DNA of 64,000 bases from positions 2,575,828-2,639,827 of the forward strand of contig OZ035963.1 in the NCBI GenBank assembly GCA_964034945.1. The letters are read 5' to 3'. Below, piece by piece: positions 37,862-49,878 of the stretch. Position 1 is the stretch's first letter. Every line of letters begins with the position of its first letter. The position numbers and the translations under genes were made by a program. The notes beneath the pieces were generated by a model. It saw nothing but the letters and a program-made list of their open reading frames with translations, was not told where the DNA came from and made no database searches. This DNA comes from Chrysopilus asiliformis. Taxonomy: Eukaryota; Arthropoda; Insecta; Diptera; Rhagionidae.

Positions 37862-39114
37862 TAAACACAGTCAATGGAACCTAAAACTTTAAGAGCTCTT
37901 CAAAATATAAGTAACAGATACACAAAACGTTCCAAATTGGGTTTGAAAGAAAAACAGAACAATGAGAAAAGGTCTATCCAAAGTACTTTTTAGTAGAAAA
38001 AAAATGCCACCAAAGAAAATTTTCCAGAATTAAACAAAAGAGGATTGAATTACTCAGCATGATGTTGCAATAAATTAAGTAAGCTAACTCAAATTGAATT
38101 CATATACATTTTATGAGATTATCATAAATTGATTAAAAAAAACTACTATTAACGTAATGTAAAAAGTTGTTTTTAAGAACAATTTGAATCACAATCAAAA
38201 TTTCCATTGTTTAAAATACTTTCATTATTTATGCAATAAGACAATAAATTTTTTATGGACCTTAAAAAATGGTTCGCAAAAAATACAATGAAAATTTTTT
38301 TTATTACAACACAATTCTGTTCCCTGGAAGAAATCGGAATAGCACAGAACTATTTTCTATGGAATTTTCCAAACATATTTTCGAAGATTTTATCCATAAT
38401 TACTGCAGAAAGAAGTAATCTTGTAAAAATTTCGATAATGGTAACTAATTACAATCTTAGCAGTCCTTGATTTTGATTTATGAGTAAAGATTTTACTTCT
38501 CTAACAAATTATTTTGGTGTTGTTTTTTCATGGAAACCTATAATAAAGAAAAACATAAACAAGTGTTTAGATATATATATATATGTACATTCTCGTTCGT
38601 ACTTGAAAAGTGTATCGTAAAGAGATTTTTAGCTAATGCACTTACCGCAAGCAAGATCCACACAAATTCTAAAAAAAAATTGATTGCTCTCGTTTGGAAT
38701 GCTATTAAAGTAGAAACAAAACAGGGATTTCGTTTACGTTTCAGAGTAAATGTTTACCTTGTATAGATAAATAGATAGCGAAGGTAAATATTAACAAAAG
38801 TACGAGTACGTTATGCTACCGCGTAAAGTTACAAAGTTACACGGATCGTTGGGGTTTTTTTCCAGCACCTGTCTAAGGTAAAAAAATTTGAAAAAAAACG
38901 CAATGATTGATACCACAAAACAAAAACGCTTTGTTGAACAAATTTGATCTAATTTACATACATGGCCGATTTCCCTACAATTGATGTGGATATTCTTATA
39001 TCATGCTGTATCCTTATATTTTACTTATATTAAAATATTTTATTTTGCTTTTCAACGAATATTTAAACACAATGAAGACATAAAATTGAATGTTTTTTTT
39101 CATAAAAAATCTTT
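37862..39114. other. AT-rich intergenic DNA
   Basis: Nothing supportable; short (TA)n at about 38570. Confidence 0.5.
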
Positions 39115-39765
39115 TTGATGGTCTATGCTGGAGCTAAACTTCAGGCCAATCGGCTCGGTAGTTTCCCCGCGAAAGAGTAACATAGCGCAAAAACTAATGC
39201 TACATTTACACGAATGACAAATTTGTCATTTTTTTCTTGTCATTATGTTAATTCCCGTGTAATTGGATTAATTTTTGTAATTTTTTCTGTCAGAAAATGT
39301 CAATCTCTCATAAAAGAATGAATTTGTCCATTCTTTTATGCCAGATTGTCATTCGTGCAAACGCAATATTAGTTATGACAACTTTAGTATTCAACTTTTG
39401 TCATAACTAATATTGCGTTTGTACGAATGACAATCTGGCATAAAAGAATGGACAAGTTCATTCTTTTATGAGAGATTGACATTTTCTGACAGAAAAAATT
39501 ACAAAAATTATGCCATTTACACGGGAATTAACATAATGACAAGAAAAAAATGACAAATTTGTCATTCGTGTAAATGTAGCATAAGTTTCGAAATCACTTT
39601 ACCCCCTCCCCTTACTCCCCCTACCTTTCGCGATACTTTTCCGAATGCCTATGTTGAAACCAGAACTACCACAGACACTCATGCAAAATTTCAAGTCAAT
39701 CGGTTCAGCCGTTATTGCGTGAAAGAGGAACAGACAGACAGACACCAACTTAATATTTTGAGAGA
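39115..39765 (+). repeat. Family A repeat, copy 5, split by a MITE
   Basis: 5'-truncated body (39115-39197), resumed at 39585 with 'gtttcgaaatcactttaccc' to the CAGA tail near 39750. In unsplit copies 'caaaaactaagtttcgaaat' is continuous, so the MITE at 39198-39581 sits exactly at TAA. Confidence 0.82.
39198..39581. mobile_element. 384 bp near-palindromic MITE, copy 1 (TAA duplication)
   Basis: TGCTACATTTACACGAATGA at the left and its reverse complement at the right; the two arms pair over almost the whole length around a centre near 39385. TAA lies on both sides (39195-39197, 39582-39584). Confidence 0.88.
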
Positions 39766-41254
39766 TAGAAGTTGAAATGTTGTACTTTAAGAATTTGAAA
39801 AAAAGTATAATTTCGATTTCTCCAAAGTTTGTATGTAGACATCTTTCAAAAAACTAAAGTTTTGTAAGAAAAATATCTTGTAAGTAACCAAGTTATATTG
39901 AAGACAATTCAAATAATTAAAATATTAATTATGGACTCACTTAAAACGATATTTAAAACACATAACTTCCATAATTTCGTTAAAATTTTCAATAACAATA
40001 TATTATAAATCAGATTAATTACATTAATTGCCTCAAGAATAGCAATTTAGCTGAGTTCATTTTTAAAATGTCTCTTGATTTAATGATTAATTTTAAATGT
40101 TAGAATCATTAGATTGTGTATCTTTGAAAATTGTTACTGTGAGAAAGAATTTTAACCGGCGACATCTAAACGAGGACAAGCTTCCGTTTGCTGTATATTC
40201 ATATAGACTCTGCTGCTGCTGTTAGTGATAAGAAAAAGGCTAAAACTCATAAATTCATTTGAAGACGGTCATATTTTCAAGTTAAATTTAACGAAACCCT
40301 TTTTACCCTTCAACTAGGGCAGATGAGCGTTCCATCTGTAACCGTGACCATTCGTCCTTTTACTCCTACCGCGGTGGGGACAAACCCGAAAACTCTAGAT
40401 TTCGTAAATATTCTCTACGAATACAAAAGAATGTCATATACATTATTTTTATGTTTTAGATACCGTTTATATGCCGTGAACAGAAACAGTGAATAAAATA
40501 ACGAGAACAGAAATGATTACAGTCGCAACAAATGTTGTTTACATGTTTTTCCAGTTGAGTTTTTCCTCATTTTCACGCCGGCCGGCCGGTCTGTTTGCTG
40601 TTGACTATACTGGCCGAAATAAGGACTAATGAAACCAGATAAATGGGGGAAGATTTTTGGCGCTTGAAAATTTATAAGCGACACGTTCATTGAACAAATG
40701 GCTTAAAAAGAACCCTTTTTATATCAAGACCCTGTATTTTCAACTTAAATATCATTTGGTCCATGGTCACGTTTTGCGAAGAAAATTATCTTCGCTTTTG
40801 GTTAATGTGTTCATCATGAACGCTCGACTGAATGAATAAATGCTTAGTTTGTTGTCTAATCTCTTATAATTATCTAGATAATGATTTCAAACATAAGTGA
40901 ATAGTATTATAATGAAGTCATTACCAGATTTATCCATTACGATATGGAACGATTTATCACTACGTTCAGATAAAAAGTTTAGGATATTTTATTTAAATTG
41001 TAATCTGGTTCTTAATAATTAATAGCGATGATACGTTTTTCTTATGAAACCAATCATTAATTTTAACCAGCGAATATTAAATCTAGTTTTAAATATCCTC
41101 TGTTGTTTCATCACAAGTTAAATGGGCTAAGAACATCACAAGATTGAGATGTGCAAAGGCGAAGCTTTAGTACCATAAAGTTATTTGCTATTAGAATCGA
41201 ATATTTTTTTGTGTTTAATTTCATGTAATGGATATTTTAAGATTATACTAGCTT
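39766..41254. other. AT-rich intergenic DNA
   Basis: No gene seen. A short GCCGGCCGGCCGG block sits at 40577. Confidence 0.5.
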
Positions 41255-41735
41255 AGTATAATCTTAAAACCGGTCGTTGCCGGGTTAAGTTTTTTCAAAA
41301 AAATTTTTTTTTGATGGGCTATGTTGGAGCTAAACTACAGGCCAATCGGCTCGGTAGTTTCCCCGCGAAAGGGTAACATAGAGGAAGAGCTAAGTTTCGA
41401 GATTACTTTACCCCCTCCCCTTACTCCCCCAACCTCTCGGGCTACTTTTTAATGGGCCTATGTTGGGGCTGCACTCCCGACGAACATCTATGCCCAATTT
41501 CAGGCCAATCGGTTCAGTGGTTTCCCCGCGAAAGAGTAACATAGAGGGAAAACTAAGTTTCGAGATTACTTTACCCCCTCCCCTTACTCCCCACCTCTCG
41601 GGCTACTTTCCGTATACCTATGTTGAAATCAGAACTACCACAGACACTCATGCCAAATTTCAAGTCAATCGGTTCAGCCGTTTTTGCGTGAAAGAGGAAC
41701 AGACAGACACCTACTCAGTTTTATATATTAGTATG
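41255..41735 (+). repeat. Family A repeat, copy 6
   Basis: Two body units and the tail 'agacacctactcag' plus 'tatatattagtatga'. The head is altered: TTTTAAGATTATACTA and its inverse flank 'gctt' before 'ccggtcgttgccgggttaag'. Confidence 0.75.
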
Positions 41736-42068
41736 AGTATGATTAAAATTATCTAATTAAGAATTTCCTAAAAACAATTATTATTTTAGTAACACTAATT
41801 AATAAATAATTGTTGTACATTTGATTAATACTCGATCAAGTTAATTAAAATAACAATAATTACATTGATAACGTTGCAAGAGATATTTTAACGATTAATT
41901 AATCTTTAATTGCTGATTAGTACCTTATCATTGTTAGTATTAAATCAACTTAATACTGTGCGAACATCGCATCGATAGCACTCAATTTTAATCATTCAAG
42001 AAAGAAGTTTGTTAACCATTTTTTTTCAACACGATTTTAAAACAATTTTGCTGAGTTTGCTTGCTACA
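41736..42068. other. Upstream region and likely 5' UTR of the asparaginase gene
   Basis: Very AT-rich. No TATA box or initiator could be assigned with confidence. Confidence 0.4.
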
Positions 42069-43547
42069 ATGAAGGTAATTTTAGATATTTTAATTTAACA
42101 GAAATTTCCAATACACTCAAAAATTAATTCCGATGGCAATATTTCGAAAAATTTAAGTAGTATACATAAATCAAAATACAGAATAAAACATTCTGCTATA
42201 TTTTTATATCAAAACAGAGACCCAAAATAATAATCAATTTAAACAGTTTTCAGTTTCCTTGAGAGCAGTCGTTCACTTACTTATCTTATGGAATATTTCA
42301 TTAGCCAAAGATGTGGTAAGTGTATTAAAAAAAATCACAAAATTGTTTGATAGCGTTAATATATGGAAGAACGCAATAATAAAATGAAAATAGCGAGAAT
42401 AAAAAAAGTACCCAAGCAGCATTTCTTTCAACCGTCCTCACGACACATATCAACCGCTAACGTCACGGTTGACATAAATGCTGCTTGAAAAAATAGTTGA
42501 AATCTCAAAAATATTTTACCACAGATTGAAAATTTCGAACTGAACGACATAATGGAAAATTTGCTTTGGAAGCGAGGAGGAATCGTATTGGTACACGGAG
42601 GAGCTGGTGACATCGCCCCTTCAGCACATCCAGCAAAATTGCGAGGTGTCAAATTGGCAGCTAAACTCGGATACCGGAAGTTAATATTAGGTGGTAGTGT
42701 GGTTGAAGCAGTAGAAGAAGCTGTCCGAAACATGGAAAAAGATGAAGTATTCAACGCTGGGTATGGATCCGTTCTTACTTTTGACGGGGAAGTCGAAATG
42801 GATGCAGCAATCATGGATGGACGTAATTTGAGTGCTGGATGTGTTTCAATCGCAAAGAATATCCTGCATCCGATAACATTAGCCAGGCGTGTGATGGACA
42901 AAACCCAACATAGCTACATGGCCGGCAAGGGTGTGATGCGATTCGCCAAACAGCAAGGATTTGAAATTTTGCCTGAGGGATCATTAGTTACTGCAGCAGC
43001 GGAAAAAGCTCTTGAAGATTACAAGAACAGTCTCAATTTAACCAATGTCCGTTTTGCTGAGGAATATCTCTATACTGCTAAGGAAGGTGAAATACAACGT
43101 GAGGAATTTGGTGAACCAGGCACAGTCGGGGCGGTGGCGATTGATCGATTTGGAAATGTAGCAGCGGCTACCTCGACAGGTGGAATCACAGGAAAATTGC
43201 CAGGACGAATTGGTGACTCGCCGATTTTGGGGGGTGGCACGTACGCTGACAATGATATGGGTGCGATTTCTGCTACTGGCCATGGAGAGAGTTTTATGCG
43301 TTTCAACGTCGCACAGAAAATCCTGCAACTTATAAACCTGAAAGCGATGCATGCTCAGGAAGCTACTACCATAGTCCTTTCCGATATGACCAAGAAGTTG
43401 GGAGGTACCGGAGGCGCTATTACAATTGATCGGAAATATAACGTTGGGATTTGTTTCACCTCGAAGCGAATGGCCTGGGCATATCAAAAAGGTGAATGCG
43501 TTCACTTCGGTATCAACCAGGGTGAACACAATCGCGACTGTCAATAA
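42069..43547 (+). CDS. ASRGL1: Isoaspartyl peptidase / L-asparaginase (ASRGL1-like), with signal peptide
   Basis: N-terminal-nucleophile hydrolase expected to cleave isoaspartyl peptides and hydrolyse L-asparagine. Coding exons are 42069-42074, 42247-42315 and 42525-43547, all GT-AG and phase 0, giving 365 aa. Exons 1-2 encode MKFSVSLRAVVHLL and further hydrophobic residues ending near SLA, a typical signal peptide. Exon 3 holds the whole enzyme: HGGAG (residues 49-53), the GTVGAVAID motif whose Thr225 is the expected autocleavage site and nucleophile, then GRIGDSP and TGHGES, which line the substrate pocket in this family. These motifs match ASRGL1 better than lysosomal aspartylglucosaminidase, yet human ASRGL1 has no signal peptide. 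An in-frame Met at 42552 could start a cytosolic form. A poly(A) signal lies 49 bp after the stop. Family assignment is near certain; secretion is inferred. Confidence 0.95.
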
Positions 43548-43595
43548 CCTAGTATTAAATGAAAAAACAAAAAAATACTTACTGTGGAAATTGTA

Positions 43596-43601
43596 AATAA
43601 A
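43596..43601 (+). promoter_or_regulatory. Poly(A) signal of the asparaginase gene
   Basis: AATAAA hexamer 49 bp downstream of the stop codon, in an A-rich stretch; the usual distance for a short insect 3' UTR. Confidence 0.6.
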
Positions 43602-44309
43602 AAAAATTAACACTAGAAAATGTTAGATTTTCGAATAAGAAAATTCAAAAATCATCTTCTAAAAAATTCTTTCATTTCACTAATAAATATAGAGAAATTT
43701 ATACAACGGAAACTTTCCAGTAAAACGTTTGAAATTTTTCCCTTTAAAGAGGAAACAGGATCTTGTATTTTGGACTTCATATTATTAAGCCAAATAGAAC
43801 CTCGTGGTGCGTAGGATAAGAAATTCAAAGCACGTACGTATTTTTTGCTATGCGTTTCTATTTCATAAATGAAAGCAATGTGAGAAAATATTTTTTCGTG
43901 AGACTATAGGGAAACCAGTAATCCTTTTCTTTAAAACTTCTTGCTTTAATAAATTCATAGACGTGATACAAAATTTTTTCTCCAAAAGGAATCCGTATTG
44001 CTTTAAGTTTGTCATTATTTAGACCCGTTAGTCACTTTAATTTATCAGCGCCTTCAAAAATTTAGATGGTATAAAACTGAAATTCCTTTTACTTGAAACT
44101 CTCGATTACGAAAGAGACGACAAACCGTTTTTGTATACAAAAAAATAAAATAAAAAACTTGACGAGGGGAAAAGGGAGTTTTAGAAAGTCTAAATTAACG
44201 TGACGTATTTTATGGACAGCATCTAATTACTTGAAACAATCGACCTTTTTTTACTTTTTGACGCTTTTACTTTTTCATTGTCCAAACATTTTTTTATACT
44301 CACGCCTGG
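43602..44309. other. Intergenic DNA
   Basis: Contains a solitary repeat end near 44195-44222 ('acgtgacgtattttatggac') related to the MITE at 59100. No gene. Confidence 0.5.
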
Positions 44310-44521
44310 GCACCAATCATGTATTCCGACGCGTCTCTGTCTTTTGTCTTCTTGACTTCGCCATATCAGCAGCTTCAAATTTCCTGCAGTGACCGTCAGA
44401 ATCACGCTTCGATTCATAGTGACGATTCCGCGAAATTTTAAGCTGCATATATGGCGAAGTCAAGAGTTAAAAGCTGCGTCGAGTCGAAAGACAGAGACGC
44501 GTCGGAATACATGATTGGTGC
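44310..44521. mobile_element. 212 bp fold-back MITE, copy 1 (5 bp duplication CCTGG)
   Basis: Ends GCACCAATCATGTATTCCGA and reverse complement; long arms pair across most of the element. CCTGG immediately precedes (44305-44309) and follows (44522-44526). Confidence 0.85.
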
Positions 44522-45308
44522 CCTGGTATCGTATCTATAAAAACCAAAGCCACAATGTTTCTTTCTAGGAAACTTTTGCAAGTGTTAGCCCAATACTTCT
44601 GAAAAACCAATCAATTTGCTAAATACGTATTCTCATATTGTGCCGACAGGACTCGCAATAATCTCGGTACCAATATGCAAATATGTTTCTTTTATACCAA
44701 TTGCCTGGCTAAGTAGTTGGTTAGGTAACTATGAAACATGCAAAGCAATTAGTTTCAGTCACTGTTCTCATTTACTATGGCAATGCATTTAATTGTGTAT
44801 TTCTTTGTCTTTCATGGCCAACGACCGTACATCACCGCTTTTCATACATTTCGAGCATAAAATTTCATAAACAGAAACATTCAACGTGGAATTCTACGGA
44901 AACATTCCAAAATTTATGTGTTTAGCAACATAAAATTTAAGTACACTTTACGTATTCTCAGTCCTTTAAGTTAGTAACGAGAAGCATTGAAATGAAAAAG
45001 AAAAAAAAATGAAAAAATAACAAAACTGCATATAACGAGCGAAAATGTATGCAAATTCTCGTGCACAAAGTTTAAACTTCAGCGATTTTCCACAAAAAAT
45101 CTACCTTGTGTTTACAGACGTGTGATAAAAGTAAACCTTAATCTGAACATGTTGAAAAATATTTGAATATAGTTATGCAAAAGTAAAAGAAAAAAACATA
45201 AAAAAAAGTAGAAAAAAAAACTATTTTAAATGAGTGAGTAGAGGGAGTTGTATAATATTCTAGCATTGCAACCTTAAAGTTTCTCTTAAATAAAAAAAAA
45301 AACAGGTA
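44522..45308. other. Intergenic DNA
   Basis: AT-rich; nothing supportable. Confidence 0.5.
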
Positions 45309-45988
45309 TTGGCTATGGGAATAAGTTCTTAGCGATTGTGAATAGATGCCGCTAGCCACTCCGTTCGCACGAGCGGCAATGACAAGTTGATTCTACTCCA
45401 GGACAACGCAAGTCCACACATTGCTAAACCGGTCAAAACATACCTAGAAGGGATCAACTGGGAAGTCCTATTCCCACCCGTCATACTCCCCAGATATTGC
45501 CCCTTCTGATTGCCATTTGTTTAGATCGATGCAATCAGGGCACCAATCATGTATTCCGACGCGTCTCTGTCTTTCGACTTCGACGCAGTTTTTAACTCTT
45601 GACTTCGCCATATATGCAGCTTTAAATTTCCTGGAGTGACAGTCAGAATCACGTTTCGATTCATAGTGACGATTCCGCGAAATTTCAAGCTGCAGATATG
45701 GCGAAGTCAAGAGTTAAAAGCTGCGTCGAGATGCGTCGGAATACATGATTGCTGCTCAGGTCTTACTGGATTGCGGTTCCATTCATATGAGGAGGTGAAC
45801 AAATGGGTGCATAACTGCGGGAAAAAGCAGGCCTTCTTCACTCAAGCATTCCGTCTTTTGCCTGAAAAATAGGCTAAGAGGTTATAGTTTCCAATGGAAC
45901 ACACTTTGAATAAAATCCATTTGTAATGTGAAGCAAAAAAAACAGATTTTTCACAAAAAAAACGATAAGAACTTATTCCCATAGCCAA
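45309..45988 (+). mobile_element. Internally deleted mariner, interrupted by a MITE
   Basis: Near-perfect inverted ends TTGGCTATGGGAATAAGTTC with TA on both sides (45307-45308, 45989-45990). Plus-strand coding remnant: LILLQDNASPHIAKPVKTYL at about 45392, a frameshift, then HPSYSPDIAPSDCHLFRSMQ. After the inserted MITE it continues with GLRFHSYEEVNKW ... FRLLPEK. The N-terminal half is gone. Confidence 0.85.
45540..45755. mobile_element. Fold-back MITE, copy 2, inside the mariner (5 bp duplication TCAGG)
   Basis: Homologous to the element at 44310. TCAGG lies at 45535-45539 and again at 45756-45760. Removing the MITE and one TCAGG rejoins the transposase frame as RSMQSGLTGLRFHSYEEV. Confidence 0.88.
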
Positions 45989-47034
45989 TATCTTGAAAAA
46001 AAGAAAAATTAGAAAGACTGTATAAAATCACCAACATTTCCACAGTACGAGTAAAGCTGTGAGACTGTTAACTGAGTTTGATAACATTATCTTTCAAGAT
46101 AGGTACTCGTAGAATATCTTTGTCGCCCTGTTACAAGATTTATGTTGAAGAATTTAACGACACGTTAGTTCTTATGGAGCATCAGTTCAACCTTTCGTTT
46201 TACACTACTATTTTACCGACTTAAGTTCATGGACTTTTTTGTGAACACTTCTTGTTTATAATATATCAACAATGTTCGTTTTTTAACGAATAATAAACTA
46301 ACTTTTTGTGCAAACAGATCTTAGAATAAATTTGATTTGTTTTATCGTTTCTAGAAACAAGAAAAGCTTTTTAGGACAACAGTTTATGTTGCTGAATTAA
46401 GCTGAACTGTAAAAATTCGGTATGGGAATAATTTATAGCCAAACAAATTAGTAAATAAAACAGTAAGACTGTAGAAAAAATGCTAAATTCAAAATTTTTC
46501 CTAAATTCAAATTTACGTCCATCAATTTAATGAAACTGAAAAACAAATAATGAAATATTGTTTGTTATACAAGTAATTAATTTATTTTATTATAACGCTT
46601 AAAGCCCCTTTAAAATTTCCAGTTGTGACTGATGTCCATTTTCGATTTTAGAAAACCATAATCCCTTTATCACAGATTGCCAAAAGTACTGATCTTGTTG
46701 CTACTAAGTGGCCATTCGTGCTAAATGAATAAAAATTAAATATTATATCACATTGTTGTATAAATAAAATATAAAACTAAATTACTTATTCAATGATGAA
46801 GCAATCTTCCAATGATTATTTAATGGATTAAAAAATTTTATAGTGTCTAAATTTTTGTTTAACGAAAAAGTTTTTGATTTGAAATATTTTGCTGAATGAA
46901 GAATAAGTCGCAGAAGATCTTTTTACAAAATGTTGTACGACATGTATAATATATATATTTGTAAAAATATCCTAGAATATAATACGAGCAATTCTTGCTT
47001 GTGTATATTTTGATGAAATATATGGACATGTAAG
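45989..47034. other. Intergenic DNA
   Basis: AT-rich; no gene seen. Confidence 0.5.
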
Positions 47035-47160
47035 GATAATCCGAATATTCTTTTTTTCCCAGTTTCTCGGGAAAATCAGTATTGAAGGATTTTTGAGGTC
47101 ATTGATGAGAAATCCCGTGTTAAATTTCCAAACTCTAAAGCAGAAATCACATGAGGACAA
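47035..47160 (-). repeat. Family B repeat fragment, minus orientation
   Basis: Reverse strand carries 'aaatttaacacgggatttct', 'tcatcaatgacctcaaaaat' and 'attttcccgagaaactggga', a diverged match to the family B unit. Confidence 0.45.
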
Positions 47161-47306
47161 CAAAAATATCATTTTTTTTATTGTTCCTTGAAAAACTAAA
47201 ATTGTCGAGCACGGACTCATCTTTCAGATACTTACAATAGTTTAATTGATGAAAAAATCATTTCCAGTAAAAAATTGAGTTAAAATTTAACCATATTTTT
47301 AATCAA

Positions 47307-47312
47307 TTTATT
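47307..47312 (-). promoter_or_regulatory. Possible poly(A) signal of the Kelch gene
   Basis: AATAAA on the minus strand about 150 bp after the stop codon. Other A-rich hexamers are nearby, so the assignment is tentative. Confidence 0.35.
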
Positions 47313-47464
47313 TCAAAATAATACAATTGTATTGAATATTCAATTAAAAAAATTCTCATCAAATTAATTTCAGTAGATTCGAGTTATTAATTTCTTAAGT
47401 GCATATAGTAATATTTGTAATTAAAAGAGTAATACTTTGGTAGCAAAAAAAAGAGAAAAAGTGA

Positions 47465-49401
47465 TTATTGTATATAAATACTCAAAGCTTCATCGAAATT
47501 CTGCTTAAAAACTATTTTCCATTCACTGCCATCAAATAAGATAATTCCATCCTTTGAGATTGCAAATAACTTCGTATCGGTGGAAACCAAACGACCTCGT
47601 GTAGCCTCTTTTCTATTCAAAAAGTACAAATATTTTTAAAAATACTAATAAAAAAAAGTTTTATTTATACGAACAAGGAAAAAGGTTCACCAGTAGTCCA
47701 AACTTTCATTGCCATATCAAAAATCTGAATTTCTTCTAAATTAGATGAAGCGCAGTAAAGTTGCTCCCTTAATTCTACCATTGAGTAGACATTAAATGTT
47801 TTTGATGAATTAGAGAGAGATTCCCAATTATCAGAAACTGTGCAAAACTGTAACAGCGCCATCGGAACATCATTGCATAATAAAAAAACTGATTCACCTA
47901 ATTTTAAAATACATGAAATTAAATATATAATTGCAATTTTTTTTAAATTATTTTATTAATTACCAATCGCGCAACAATGGAAGTCTTTAGGGATAATTGT
48001 AATATTCTGACATTCACTAATTGTACCACTTTCAAAATGATATTTTACAACATTTGGAGTCCACGTGCCCACGGAAGTTTGCCCTCCAACCAAATAAAGT
48101 GAATCTTTAATAACGCAAACCTTCGCTCGTGTCACAATATATGGAAATAAAAATGAATGCCATTTATTCTCAATAAAATCATAGCGATAGGCGGTTTCTA
48201 CAAAGCTTGACGACTTCATTCCACCAACAATATAAATAGATTTATCATACGAAACTGCAGCGTACCCCTCGAGATTTTCTATGGGTGCAACACCGCCATG
48301 AATTGTACAATTTAATGAATCAAATACCCAAAACTGGGTACCGTTCGACGACAGTATAAAAAGCATTCCTTCGCAGTTCACATGCCAACACTCGCTTAAA
48401 ATAATTTCCAAAAGCCATCTTGAACTTATAAAGTCTTTTTTAATTAAAATTTCAGAACTCATACTGTCCAGTACGCATTTCTTTGATAAATTCTTATGTG
48501 GAAGTAGTTGTAGTAGTTCTCCAATTGCAGATTTTCGTGCATCCAGCAGGTAATATAGCCACGATGTGATCGCCTTGTAAATCTTATCAGCACATTTTTT
48601 ATTAATTACTGATTTGATTTCTGTTAGCAACATTTTTAACTGCAATGGAATGTAATAAAGAATATTTCATTCAGAAATTTAGAAAATCGAATTTTAGCTA
48701 TATTTACGTCATCTTTAGATAAGGATAAGAATTCCTTGGTCCTCGATACGGAGCCTATTTTTTCAATAATAAAATTTAAAATTTCCTTTTGATCACCACC
48801 ATAAATTAATTCTACAAGAATAATATTGATAAATTACATATAAAATGAATATAAATGATGGTAAAATACTAGTAGTTGACCAAGATGGAATGCAATTATC
48901 AATCGTTAACGTTTCAATTATAAAACGAAGACATTTATCACGAATGCCTGACATTTGGAAAAAATCGGTTGCTTGAAGTAGCGCCAAAGAGTTGTGAGTG
49001 TTGATGGTAATTTGTCCCGAATAAATAGCATCCACCAAAATTTTTACTACATCAGGATTTTGCTCCTTCAATTCAATCTCAGATTGCTTAGACTCTTCAT
49101 AGACATCTAAAAGTATTCCAAATATTGCATTAAAAATCCCATAACAAAAGAACTATAAGAATTATTCACCATTAAACATATTTTTAAAGTATGGACATCC
49201 AGCTGACAGCACCAATTTATGACAGGGGATGTGAATACCGTCAACAACCAAAATCACATCACAAAACTAAAAGAAATTAATGTTAAGTTGTTCCGAGCAG
49301 ATAATCCATATGAATAAAATCACCTTATCACGAATTTCTTGCACTGTGATAAAGAATTCTTGAAAATGTGTTTCTATATTATATGCCACTGACTTAGCCA
49401 T
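47465..49401 (-). CDS. BTB-BACK-Kelch (KLHL-type) protein, complete
   Basis: Predicted substrate adaptor of a CUL3 ubiquitin ligase. Coding exons in transcript order: 49324-49401, 49170-49266, 48870-49106, 48708-48811, 47964-48639, 47671-47897, 47465-47605; 1560 nt, 519 aa plus stop, phases matching at every GT-AG junction. The BTB domain (about residues 15-130) shows FCDVILVVDG, then HIPCHKLVLSAGCPYFKNMF. The BACK domain (about 135-240) contains RTKEFLSLSKDD and YKAITSWLYYLLDARK. Kelch blades follow from about 260, with YAAVSYDKSIYIVGG and KVCVIKDSLYLVGGQ; the later blades lose the double glycine. At 519 aa it is short for KLHL proteins (usually 550-650 aa). Introns are 57-70 bp apart from one of 63 bp between exons 2 and 3. 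The start has a good context (A at -3, G at +4) and follows a possible UTR splice acceptor at 49411. The last acceptor (47606) is the least certain junction. I cannot assign a specific KLHL orthologue. Confidence 0.92.
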
Positions 49402-49878
49402 TTTTATTGTCTGAAAAAATGGAACAAATGATATATACTGCACAAATAAATCAAGTAATATATGAAGTAATTTAAAATATTAATGGAAAAATAAAAGATT
49501 TTTTAACCAATATATGAAGGTAGTAATTAAATGTTCGCCCGAAGAATTTCAATGAAAAACTAATTCTAAAAACGAATTCTTGCGTCTGATGTTGTACAAA
49601 GTAATGCACGCTACACTCGACAGAGAAATTTGATCCGTGTTTTGATGAATGTTTTGTCTTGAGTAATTTTAGTGGTGCAAAACTTGTGCTGAGTTAATAA
49701 TTTTGAATTTATGCGCCGTTTTAATGGTATTTATAAATCAATGGATTACACAGGCCAACAAACAAAGTTTTTTTGGGCAATTCGACATCACTAATTCCCA
49801 ATCTGTTAGTAATTTGGCTGGATTAGCTCTACTTTTTGAGATTTGCAGGTTTGCTTATAAAGCGGTTCATATCTTTTA
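49402..49878. other. Region upstream of the Kelch gene
   Basis: Contains the probable 5' UTR splice acceptor (TTTTTTCAG ending at 49411). The promoter could not be located. Confidence 0.4.

Noticed and set aside
37492..37884. 130-codon ORF
   Set aside because: Spans a family B fragment and a TA-flanked MITE; chance frame.
42428..42901. 157-codon minus-strand ORF
   Set aside because: Antisense shadow of the asparaginase exon, which has clear family motifs on the plus strand. The same holds for 43038-43613.
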